48,382 nt of DNA from NCBI GenBank assembly GCA_022562935.1, contig JADFOI010000008.1:827-49208 (forward strand), read 5' to 3'. Under the pieces are notes generated by a model that did no database searches, was not told the DNA's origin, and saw only the letters and a program-made list of their open reading frames with translations. Shown here piece by piece: positions 26,880 to 34,734 of this stretch; the first letter of the stretch is position 1, and each line of letters opens with the position of its first letter. Made by a program: the position numbers and the translations under genes. Source of the DNA: Acidobacteriota bacterium. GTDB taxonomy: Bacteria; Acidobacteriota; UBA6911; RPQK01; JADFOI01.

Positions 26880-28655
26880 TCAACTATCAATTCTGGCGTT
26901 GCCCTTCCTCGAGTCCCAACGGGCCAACAGCCCCCTGCGCAAATAGCCAAGAAGCTCCAAGCCAAACGCCGCTGCCAAAATCATCACGATCGAAACGATC
27001 AGCGCCAGTAAGATTTCTCCCCACTCGCCCACCATCATCAGCCCGGGCCAGTAGATGACCAGAAACGGGATCAAGTAGCCGGCAATTCCCAGTCGAAAAG
27101 CGGTAAACCCGGTTCGGTTCACGTCGGAACCGGCGATGGCAGCGGCCGCATAGGCCGCCAGCGCTACGGGAGGAGTGATGGCTCCGATGGAGCTGCAGAA
27201 GAAGATGAAAAAGTGGCAGCCCAGCGGACTGAACCCGGCCGAGACCATTGCCGGCACGGTCAGACCCGCCATGATGATGTAAACAGCGGTAGGAGGCACC
27301 GCCATGCCCAGGCAAAGACAGGCCAGCATAGTCACGGCAAGGAGCAGCACGGGCTGTCCCTCAGCCAGTCCAGTGAGGGCTCCAGAAAGAGTAAAACCCA
27401 GGCCTGTCAGGTTGATGATGCCCACAATGATTCCAGCCGAAGCACAGGCCGTGGCGATGGGCATGGTTTTAAAAGCTGCCTCTTCCAGGGCGGAGAACAA
27501 TTTTGACAGGCTAATCCGGGTGTGGGATCGGAGAAGAGAGAGTCCGACCGTCAAACCCATTGCCCAAAATGCGGACAGCATCAAGCTGCGCCCAGTGAAA
27601 ATCAGCACCACCAGAAAGATCAGAGGGGGGCTCATATGTCCGTACCGGATGAGCGTCTGCCCTAATTTGGGCACCGACTCCGTGTCATGAATCCTCAAGT
27701 CCTCTCGCCAGGCCGTGAAATACACGACCGCCAGCAGGGAGAGAAAAAACAGCGCGGCGGGAAAGACAGCGGCTTTGGCCACCTCGACATAAGGGATGGA
27801 AAGGAATTCGGCGATCAGGAATGCCCCCGCTCCCATCAACGGCGGGGTAAACATGCCCCCCGTGGAGGCCACCGCTTCAATAGCGCCCGCCATGTGCGGT
27901 CGAAATCCTGTGCGTTTCATCAAGGGGATGGTGAAATTCCCGGTGGTGACCACATTAGCTACGGGAGAACCGGTGAGCATGCCCATGATGCCGCTGGAAA
28001 GGATGGCGCTCAGCGCCGGTCCACCCCGGAGCCGGCCCGTCAGAGTGTAGCTCAAGTCGATGAACCAACGGTCTCCGCCGGAGCGCATCAACAGCATACC
28101 GAAGATCACAAACATGATGACATAGGTGGCGGAGATTTCCATGGGGAGGCCGTAAATCCCACCGTTACCAAGATAGAGGGTGCCCACCAGCCGGGGAAGA
28201 CCGTAGCCCTTATGAACAAAAATACCCGGCGCGAACCGACCGAAGATCGCGTAAAGGAGGAAAATCACCACCAGAAAAGGAAGAAACCGACCGATGGCGC
28301 GGCGGGTCGCCTCCAACAGCAGCAGGACCATGAGCACGCCCGCGACCAGCTCCCACTGGGTGACCAGTCCGGTTCGTTCAATGTAGTAGGACCAATCCAC
28401 AATGACAAAAACACTGGTGGCCGCCGTAAGAGCCGCCAGGGCGATATCGGTCATCCTCGGATTGCCTTGGGCCGATCTGTCTCGTCGGTAGCTGAGAAAA
28501 ACGACTGTGGCTAGAAGGCCCCAGTGCACCATGCGGTTGTAGGTGGGAGCAAGAACACTGAAGGCATTGGCATAGAGGGCAAAAACGGAGGTACCGATGA
28601 GGATCAATCGAACGATCAGGCTCCAACCGCCTGCCTGATGCGAGCGGTCACTCAC
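26880..28655 (-). CDS. TRAP transporter fused permease (4TM/12TM-like)
   Basis: Multi-TM protein with GIMGMLTGSPVANVVTTGNFTIPLMKRTGFRPHMAGAIEAVASTGGMFTPPLMGAGAFLIAEFL. Confidence 0.93.
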   Translation of the reverse strand: MSDRSHQAGGWSLIVRLILIGTSVFALYANAFSVLAPTYNRMVHWGLLATVVFLSYRRDRSAQGNPRMTDIALAALTAATSVFVIVDWSYYIERTGLVTQWELVAGVLMVLLLLEATRRAIGRFLPFLVVIFLLYAIFGRFAPGIFVHKGYGLPRLVGTLYLGNGGIYGLPMEISATYVIMFVIFGMLLMRSGGDRWFIDLSYTLTGRLRGGPALSAILSSGIMGMLTGSPVANVVTTGNFTIPLMKRTGFRPHMAGAIEAVASTGGMFTPPLMGAGAFLIAEFLSIPYVEVAKAAVFPAALFFLSLLAVVYFTAWREDLRIHDTESVPKLGQTLIRYGHMSPPLIFLVVLIFTGRSLMLSAFWAMGLTVGLSLLRSHTRISLSKLFSALEEAAFKTMPIATACASAGIIVGIINLTGLGFTLSGALTGLAEGQPVLLLAVTMLACLCLGMAVPPTAVYIIMAGLTVPAMVSAGFSPLGCHFFIFFCSSIGAITPPVALAAYAAAAIAGSDVNRTGFTAFRLGIAGYLIPFLVIYWPGLMMVGEWGEILLALIVSIVMILAAAFGLELLGYLRRGLLARWDSRKGNARIDS

Positions 28656-28757
28656 TCTGATGTTGTCCTCTCCGACACGTTAAGTCCCTCCCTTTTCCGG
28701 CAATCTAGCCCATCCGAACCGGAATGTAAAACAATCCCAATTCGAAATTCGACTTTC

Positions 28758-29636
28758 TCATTTCTTCACGAGTGATCTCAAGAGCTTCAAGTTTCTCCGG
28801 TCTTCTCGATGGGTTTTTCCCTTAGGGGTCTCCAGAATCTTGGGAATCTGATCCAGGCGCTCATCATTCAGAAACCAGGAAAACGCCGAGGTCCCAATTT
28901 TCCCCCGGCCGATGTGTTCATGACGATCCACACGACTTCCCAGATCCTTCTTACTGTCGTTGAAATGGAAAACACGCAGCTTCTCAAGTCCTACCACACG
29001 GCTAAACTGTTCCATGGTCCTACCATATTCCGCTTCCCCTCTGATGTCATAGCCGGCCGCAAAGATATGACAGGTATCCCCACAGACAACAACCCTCTCA
29101 GGATGACGCGTAGCAGCCAGAATGTCGCGTAGGTGTTCGAATCGATAGCCGACACTGGTTCCCTGGCCAGCCGTTGTTTCCAGGGCGATGGGAACATTGC
29201 ATTGGCCGCTCCTTTCGTGAATCTGATTGATGGCCTGAGCAATCCTTCGAACCCCGGCTCCCTCTCCCTCTCCCATATGGGAGCCGGGATGAGTGACTAA
29301 CAGGCTCACCCCCAACCTCTGGCAGCGATCCAGCTCATCGAGCATTGCCTCAATGGATCGCTGCCACAGCTCCTCCTGCGGAGAGGCCAGGTTAATCAGG
29401 TAACTGTCGTGAGCCACCACCTGGTGAAGTTTTGAATCGGCCCAGGCCTTGCGGAAGCTGCCCACCTCTTCGTCACCCAGAGTTTTGCCCTTCCACCGGT
29501 TGGAGTTTTTCACGAAGATCTGAAGAACCCTGCATCCCGCCTGCAGGGCACGCTGGATGGCAAGTGGCGTTCCCCCGGCAATCGACATGTGTGCCCCTAA
29601 AAGGGGGTCGCTAGTGCTCATCGTTTCTCCCTGCAC
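28758..29636 (-). CDS. nfo: Deoxyribonuclease IV / AP endonuclease family 2
   Basis: GAHMSIAGGTPLAIQRALQAGCRVLQIFVKNSNRWKGK; NVPIALETTAGQGTSVGYRFEHL; CGDTCHIFAAGYDIR; HFNDSKKDLGSRVDRHEHIGRG. Confidence 0.95.
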   Translation of the reverse strand: MQGETMSTSDPLLGAHMSIAGGTPLAIQRALQAGCRVLQIFVKNSNRWKGKTLGDEEVGSFRKAWADSKLHQVVAHDSYLINLASPQEELWQRSIEAMLDELDRCQRLGVSLLVTHPGSHMGEGEGAGVRRIAQAINQIHERSGQCNVPIALETTAGQGTSVGYRFEHLRDILAATRHPERVVVCGDTCHIFAAGYDIRGEAEYGRTMEQFSRVVGLEKLRVFHFNDSKKDLGSRVDRHEHIGRGKIGTSAFSWFLNDERLDQIPKILETPKGKTHREDRRNLKLLRSLVKK

Positions 29637-29763
29637 GGGAATTGTTGGTTCACCGCATTCTCGTAAGGGTCAGCCGGTGGTGTATGGTATCAGGACATCC
29701 CGAACAGAATGAGTGCCACGATGTTTACCATTGTGGCGCCGGTCTTGGCAATCCTAATGGTTC

Positions 29764-29812
29764 GGGCGAGCCACTCGTGGCGAGCCACTCGTGGCTAGCC
29801 ACCGGCTCGCCC
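29764..29812. repeat. REP-like palindrome with internal tandem duplication
   Basis: GGGCGAGCC-ACTCGTG-GCGAGCCACTCGTG-GCTAGCCACC-GGCTCGCCC. Confidence 0.7.
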
Positions 29813-29879
29813 CTACGAGGCCCGACAGTAGAACTTTAGCCTCTCCGACATTGACGCTCAATGCCTGAGAAAGCACAAT

Positions 29880-31367
29880 ATGCATCCCATGAGTTACCGA
29901 TACGAGGATCTGCGAGCTTTTATCAAGCGCCTCGAGAAAGAAGGAGAGCTGAAACGTATTCCAGTTGAAGTGGATCCGGTTCTCGAGATTGCTGAGATTA
30001 CCGACCGTGTCTCGAAGGAAATGGGGCCCGCCCTGCTCTTCGAAAACCCCAAAGGATCCGAGCATCCCCTCCTCATCAACGCCTTTGGATCTTATCGGCG
30101 GATGAATCTCGCGCTGGACGTTGAGTCGCTGGAAGAGGTGGCCGCGCGTATCGAAGAGTTGCTCGAGATCAAAGCTCCCGAGGGAATGCTGGACAAGCTG
30201 AAAATGCTCCCCAAACTCGCTGAACTGGCCACTCTAATTCCCAAGATCGTTCGCTCCGGGGCCTGTCAGGACGTGGTCAAGACTGAGAACTTCTCGCTTC
30301 TGGAGTTTCCTATTCTTCAGTGCTGGCCTCAAGACGCCGGCCGCTTTATCACCCTGCCGCTGGTTTTCAGCAAAGATCCCGAGACAGGCAAGCGCAACTG
30401 CGGCGTCTATCGAATGCAGGTCTTTGACGAAACCACCACAGCCATGCACTGGCAGACACACAAGCACGGAGCCCAGCACTTTCGGGAAGCTGGGCGTGTA
30501 AAGGGTGGCACCGGAGGGGACGGTCGCATCGAGGTCGCGGTGGCCATTGGAGCCGACCCGGCCGTTGTCTTCTCAGGGATCGCCCCTCTACCCGACGACC
30601 TGGACGAAATGATGTTTGCCGGCTTCCTACGCCGAAAATCTGTGGACATGGTTTCCTGCAAAACCGTTGATGTGGAAGTTCCGGCCAATGCCGAGATTAT
30701 TTTAGAAGGTTATGTGGAACTGGATGAGCTGCGGCGGGAGGGTCCCTTCGGTGATCACACCGGATTTTACTCTCTGGCCGACGACTATCCCGTCTTTCAT
30801 GTGACCTGTGTGACCCATCGTAAAAACCCGATCTACCAGACCATCATCGTGGGGAAACCGCCCCAGGAAGACGGCTACATGGGCCATGCCGTGGAACGAA
30901 TCTTCCTCCCTTTGATCCGTAAACAGCTGCCCGAAATCATCGATATGCACATGCCCTTTGAGGGCATTTTTCATAACCTGGTGTTGATCACGATTCGCAA
31001 ACGCTATCCCGGTCACGCCCGCAAGATCATGACCGCCATCTGGGGACTGGGCCAGGCCATGTTCTCCAAATGCATCATTGTATTGGATGAAGGAACGGAT
31101 CTGACCCGTTACGGAGAAGTCGTATGCAAGACACTCAATCACATCGATCCGGAGCGGGATATCCAGTTCGTGTTGGGTCCCGTGGATTCTCTGGACCACG
31201 CCTCGCGGCTCCCCAACTTCGGATCGAAGATGGGAATTGATGCGACCCGCAAATGGTCTGAAGAGGGATTTCAAAGAGAGTGGCCCGATGAGATCCTCAT
31301 GTCTGAGGAGATCAAGAGCCGCGTCGATGAACTCTGGCCGAAATTAAACCTCAAACTCAAAGGGTAG
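29880..31367 (+). CDS. UbiD family decarboxylase (paralog 2)
   Basis: YEDLRAFIKRLEKEGELKRIPVEVDPVLEIAEITDRVSKEMGPALLFENPKGSEHPLLINAFGS; EGPFGDHTGFYSLADDYPVFHVTCVTHRKNPIYQTIIVG. Confidence 0.95.
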   Translation: MHPMSYRYEDLRAFIKRLEKEGELKRIPVEVDPVLEIAEITDRVSKEMGPALLFENPKGSEHPLLINAFGSYRRMNLALDVESLEEVAARIEELLEIKAPEGMLDKLKMLPKLAELATLIPKIVRSGACQDVVKTENFSLLEFPILQCWPQDAGRFITLPLVFSKDPETGKRNCGVYRMQVFDETTTAMHWQTHKHGAQHFREAGRVKGGTGGDGRIEVAVAIGADPAVVFSGIAPLPDDLDEMMFAGFLRRKSVDMVSCKTVDVEVPANAEIILEGYVELDELRREGPFGDHTGFYSLADDYPVFHVTCVTHRKNPIYQTIIVGKPPQEDGYMGHAVERIFLPLIRKQLPEIIDMHMPFEGIFHNLVLITIRKRYPGHARKIMTAIWGLGQAMFSKCIIVLDEGTDLTRYGEVVCKTLNHIDPERDIQFVLGPVDSLDHASRLPNFGSKMGIDATRKWSEEGFQREWPDEILMSEEIKSRVDELWPKLNLKLKG

Positions 31368-31382
31368 CAGCTACCCTTTGAG
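31356..31382. terminator. 27-bp palindrome spanning the UbiD stop codon
   Basis: CTCAAAGGGTAGC-A-GCTACCCTTTGAG, perfect 13-bp arms containing the TAG stop (31365-31367). Confidence 0.55.
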
Positions 31383-31525
31383 AAATTCAAAATTCAAAAC
31401 TTAAAATTCAAACCAAATTCAAAACCTAAAATTCAAATTCCAAAACCGCTCAGCTGGGTAACAAGTCCTGGCTGAAATCATGTGGTTTCAGGGTTTTGAA
31501 TTTCAGATTTTGAATTTTGAATTTC
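31383..31525. repeat. AT-rich inverted-repeat intergenic element
   Basis: AAATTCAAAATTCAAAACTTAAAATTCAAA ... GTCCTGGCTGAAATCATGTGGTTTCAGG ... TTTTGAATTTCAGATTTTGAATTTTGAATTT. Copy of the 24399 element. Confidence 0.75.
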
Positions 31526-31538
31526 CGGTCCTCCGGCT

Positions 31539-32900
31539 TTAATCTGACGCTTCTCGACCCTGAATCCGCCGCATGGCCAGATTGGCTGCTGAAGCCAACT
31601 CCGGATTGGTACTCTGCATCAGGTTTTCAATCACGGTAACGGCGGAAGAATCCCCGCGCAGGCCGATAATATCCAGCAATCGGAGCCTGATCGGATGCTC
31701 CACAGTGAGTAGGTAGGGATAGAGTTCCCGGATCTCGCTGGTATTGAATTCCAGGAGATAGTGATAGGCCTGATCCTTGTCCGAGCTGTTGACCACTTCA
31801 ATCAGATGCTCCTCCCGCCCCATCCGATAGAGAGCCAGACTCATGCCCAATTTGGCCTTGCTTGATTTTTCACGAAGATATTTTTCAGCCACCCGAGTGA
31901 TGTCACTCGAATCCCCTATCCTTCCCAAACCCTCGGCTGCAAGCAGACGGTAGGAATCCCGGGAGTCCTCAAGAGCACTCAAGAATAGGTCACGACAGCT
32001 GGGATCGCCGATAAAAGCCAGGGCTTCCAGAAGCTTCTTCTGCAGATTATCCTTGCCACTGACGGGAACAAATCCCAGGATCTTCCTTCTTTCTTCAACC
32101 CCCGATTCGTAGAGTTCTTTAAGCAGAGGAAGGGCTTCCGAAACACGGAGTCGACCCAAGGTAAAAATCGCTTCATCGTGCACCTTCTTGTCGCGGTCAT
32201 TCACCAGAGGAATGACCGCTGTACCGGCAGAAGGATCACCGATCTTGTAAATGGTCCGAATCAATTCCGTCTTGACCCCGTTGTCTGGCTCCAGCGATAA
32301 GGCCTGCTGAATGGAAGCTAAAGTGGAATGAGCCCGGAGAATACCCAGAGCGACGGCCGCATCCTTACGAATTCCTGTCTCCGGCGAGAAAAGCAACTCT
32401 GCCAGCGCATCCTTGGCATCCTGGCTGACCGGAACATAGGACTCAACCAAAAGAGGGTTATAGTCGTCGCGGAGCGGATTGACGGCATCCGCCAGTTTCT
32501 TGACTCCACTGATGAAACCACCCTTTTCGTCCGCGACGTAAATCTTGATGATTCCCTCAATGGCCTTCTTCTGGATCTCTTTTTTGGGATCCCGAGTCAT
32601 CCTGACGTGCGCCTTCAGGGCACGAGTGTCATTGATGCGCACCAAGGCCTTCGCAGCGGCCAGACGAAGAGAAGCATCCCGGTCCTCCGTCAAATCGATC
32701 AGTCCAGGCACCGCCTGGTGGACTTTGGACTGTCCTAAAGCCGTGGCGGCCCGCTTGCGACGGTCGTTGTCCGGGTGTTTTAAGTCGTAGATAAGCCCGT
32801 CAACGCTCACCTCCTGAGGCCGTTGTGCCAAAAGGGAAGATGAAATCAGTGCCGTCAAACAAACGATGAGTGTACAAAAAAAGGTTCTGGAGATAACCAT
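31539..32900 (-). CDS. HEAT-repeat domain exported protein
   Basis: Signal peptide followed by repeated helical units (DRRKRAATALGQSKVHQAVPGLIDLTEDRDASLRLAAAKALVRI...). Confidence 0.88.
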   Translation of the reverse strand: MVISRTFFCTLIVCLTALISSSLLAQRPQEVSVDGLIYDLKHPDNDRRKRAATALGQSKVHQAVPGLIDLTEDRDASLRLAAAKALVRINDTRALKAHVRMTRDPKKEIQKKAIEGIIKIYVADEKGGFISGVKKLADAVNPLRDDYNPLLVESYVPVSQDAKDALAELLFSPETGIRKDAAVALGILRAHSTLASIQQALSLEPDNGVKTELIRTIYKIGDPSAGTAVIPLVNDRDKKVHDEAIFTLGRLRVSEALPLLKELYESGVEERRKILGFVPVSGKDNLQKKLLEALAFIGDPSCRDLFLSALEDSRDSYRLLAAEGLGRIGDSSDITRVAEKYLREKSSKAKLGMSLALYRMGREEHLIEVVNSSDKDQAYHYLLEFNTSEIRELYPYLLTVEHPIRLRLLDIIGLRGDSSAVTVIENLMQSTNPELASAANLAMRRIQGREASD

Positions 32901-33028
32901 GGTGAAGCTTCCTTTCCCGAGCCGGGATGATTCGTAAACACCCTACTCCAGGGACAGAAACCCCGACTGGGTTACCAGATTATCACATCAGTCTGACCCT
33001 GGAAATACAGGCTGAATGGTACAGGAGA

Positions 33029-33679
33029 TTATCCTGAAGGACCGGTAATGGACTGGGGTCCTTGGACCATGAAGGGTGAGGGGGCCGGGGGACCAATCAG
33101 GTCGGGCCAAAGTTCGTCCAGGTCTTTTTCAAAGAGGGTATCGGAGTCACCCCGGACCAGCCTCCAGGCACCCTCTGCGATCTCTGCGGCCAGCTGACCC
33201 GGTGACCAGCCTGAATTACCCAGGAAGACGCGCAGCTCACCGGCGCCCTTGTTTTGCTTCAGGAACTCCTTCAGCAGATTTCTGTCGCCACTGTAATAGA
33301 CGTCCTCCATCACATGTTCTGCCCGTTCAGGTGGCTCAGCATTCCGAGTCAAAAAAAGAATCCCGTCCAGCCCTACCGGGCCGCCGAAAAACAACAGATT
33401 CGACTCTTGACCGGAATCCTTCAGCTCCGGCAACACCTGAGGCAGGGATATCTCGGTAACCTTATTGACGATGAGCCCCAGTGTCCCGTTCTCTCCATGT
33501 TCCAGCAGCAGGACCACGCTGCGGCGGAATCGTGGATCTTGCATGCCGGTAGTCGCCACCAGGAAAGTCCCTTTCTCGGGCACAAGGGCTTGCTGGGAAG
33601 GATTCTCCCTGGAAACAGGGGTACGGCCTCTCACCACAGTTGCCGGTGGGAGCAGCACCAGGAAAAGGGCCAGAACCAT
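33029..33679 (-). CDS. YqgE/AlgH family protein with an N-terminal export signal
   Basis: KGTFLVATTGMQDPRFRRSVVLLLEHGENGTLGLIVNK...LFFGGPVGLDGILFL...RVFLGNSGWSPGQLAAEI. MVLALFLVLLPPATVVRG precedes the domain. Confidence 0.88.
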   Translation of the reverse strand: MVLALFLVLLPPATVVRGRTPVSRENPSQQALVPEKGTFLVATTGMQDPRFRRSVVLLLEHGENGTLGLIVNKVTEISLPQVLPELKDSGQESNLLFFGGPVGLDGILFLTRNAEPPERAEHVMEDVYYSGDRNLLKEFLKQNKGAGELRVFLGNSGWSPGQLAAEIAEGAWRLVRGDSDTLFEKDLDELWPDLIGPPAPSPFMVQGPQSITGPSG

Positions 33680-33721
33680 ACGATGCCGAGACTCACCCCA
33701 CACCGCCCTTCCTAGGTTTTT

Positions 33722-33796
33722 TCTAGCCCGGATCAATGAACACATTTTCAGCCTGCAAACAGCTCTAGCCCGGATTATGCATAGTCCGGGTAGATC
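33722..33796. repeat. TAGCCCGGAT repeat pair and short palindrome
   Basis: CTAGCCCGGATCAATGAACA and CTAGCCCGGATTATGCATAGTCCGGGTAGA (CCCGGAttatgcataGTCCGGG). Confidence 0.55.
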
Positions 33797-33858
33797 AACC
33801 GTAATCTTCCCAGAGAGAAAAGGCAATGAATTTTGAAGTGGATTGTGAGGTTAGACTC

Positions 33859-34374
33859 TCAAAATGGATTTTGCAGGCAGGTGACACCCTTGGATTGGCT
33901 CGTCATCAACTGGACCAGGAAGCGGCGCAGTCGCTTTTTCTCGGCTTCAGCCAATCGGGAGAAGCTCAGACCGGCGAAGAAGCTCTCAACGGAGCGGACG
34001 GTCGCCCTCTCCACCCGAATCTCAATGTCGCTTCCGGGTACCTGCAGCTTGAGTTCCAGGGGGGTATCCTCGGTCAGCTTCACGTCGGTTTTCAACCGGC
34101 AGCCGCCCATAGCGAGATTGGTCACAACACCCTCGCCGTGTGTTTGTCCGCATGAGAATACGACCGGAAAGTGAGTCTGGAAGCGCCTGTGGCTGCGGCG
34201 AGGCGCCTGTTTCCTCACGTAGCGGGTCCCCCATCGAAGGGCTCTGAAACGCCCCCAGCAGGCGACGCACCGATAGGGATAGATGTAAACAAAACTCAAC
34301 AGGTGCTCAAGCACTCCGCCTCGCTGAAGGCGATTCCCGCCTTCCTTACCGCACTTCGGACACTGCAAGGACAT
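33859..34374 (-). CDS. Zinc-ribbon plus PilZ domain protein
   Basis: CPKCGKEGGNRL...CVACWGRF ribbon; PRRSHRRFQTHFPVVFSCGQTHGEGVVTNLAMGGCRLKTD PilZ RxxxR and (D/N)xSxxG-like motifs. Confidence 0.8.
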   Translation of the reverse strand: MSLQCPKCGKEGGNRLQRGGVLEHLLSFVYIYPYRCVACWGRFRALRWGTRYVRKQAPRRSHRRFQTHFPVVFSCGQTHGEGVVTNLAMGGCRLKTDVKLTEDTPLELKLQVPGSDIEIRVERATVRSVESFFAGLSFSRLAEAEKKRLRRFLVQLMTSQSKGVTCLQNPF

Positions 34375-34437
34375 GACACCTCCGCTGGATTGAGAGATCT
34401 TCCCTCATCTTCAAAAAGAGTTCGATTGCATTAACGG

Positions 34438-34454
34438 AGCAAGTCCGGTGCCAA
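34438..34454 (-). promoter_or_regulatory. Putative sigma-54 -24/-12 promoter
   Basis: Reverse strand TTGGCACCGGACTTGCT: GG(-24) and GC(-12) separated by exactly 10 nt, ~64 nt upstream of the PilZ-gene ATG, with GGAGG SD before the ATG. Confidence 0.65.
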
Positions 34455-34623
34455 AGCCTGATGAAATTCCCACATGCTTGAGTGACCCAAAACCTGTTGA
34501 TCAACAAGGACTTATGTGGATCGTGTCAAAAACACGGAGGAAAGACATTGAGCAAAATGCCAACTAAGGTTTACATTTCATCAAACTCAGCGGCTCTGCT
34601 GGAGCCAACAAAAGCAGTCACAA

Positions 34624-34643
34624 CCGTGGGCTTTAGCCCACGG
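34624..34643. repeat. Palindrome CCGTGGGCTttAGCCCACGG
   Basis: Perfect 9-bp arms. Related GTGGGCTGAAGCCCA near 13337. Confidence 0.6.
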
Positions 34644-34734
34644 GCCCGTCTGGAACTCCCACCCATCAAATTGCCTTTACCCTTTGGAAGGTCTACCCTC
34701 TAACCAAAGTCCGGTGGCTCAGTCGGGGAGAAAC

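Noticed and set aside
34375-34480. c-di-GMP riboswitch upstream of the PilZ gene
   Set aside because: No GEMM-like conserved sequence found on the minus strand; a sigma-54-like promoter explains the conserved-looking motif better.
34482-34703. Small plus-strand ORF (73 aa)
   Set aside because: Contains the CCGTGGGCTTTAGCCCACGG palindrome, has no family resemblance, and lies in the region upstream of the amidohydrolase.
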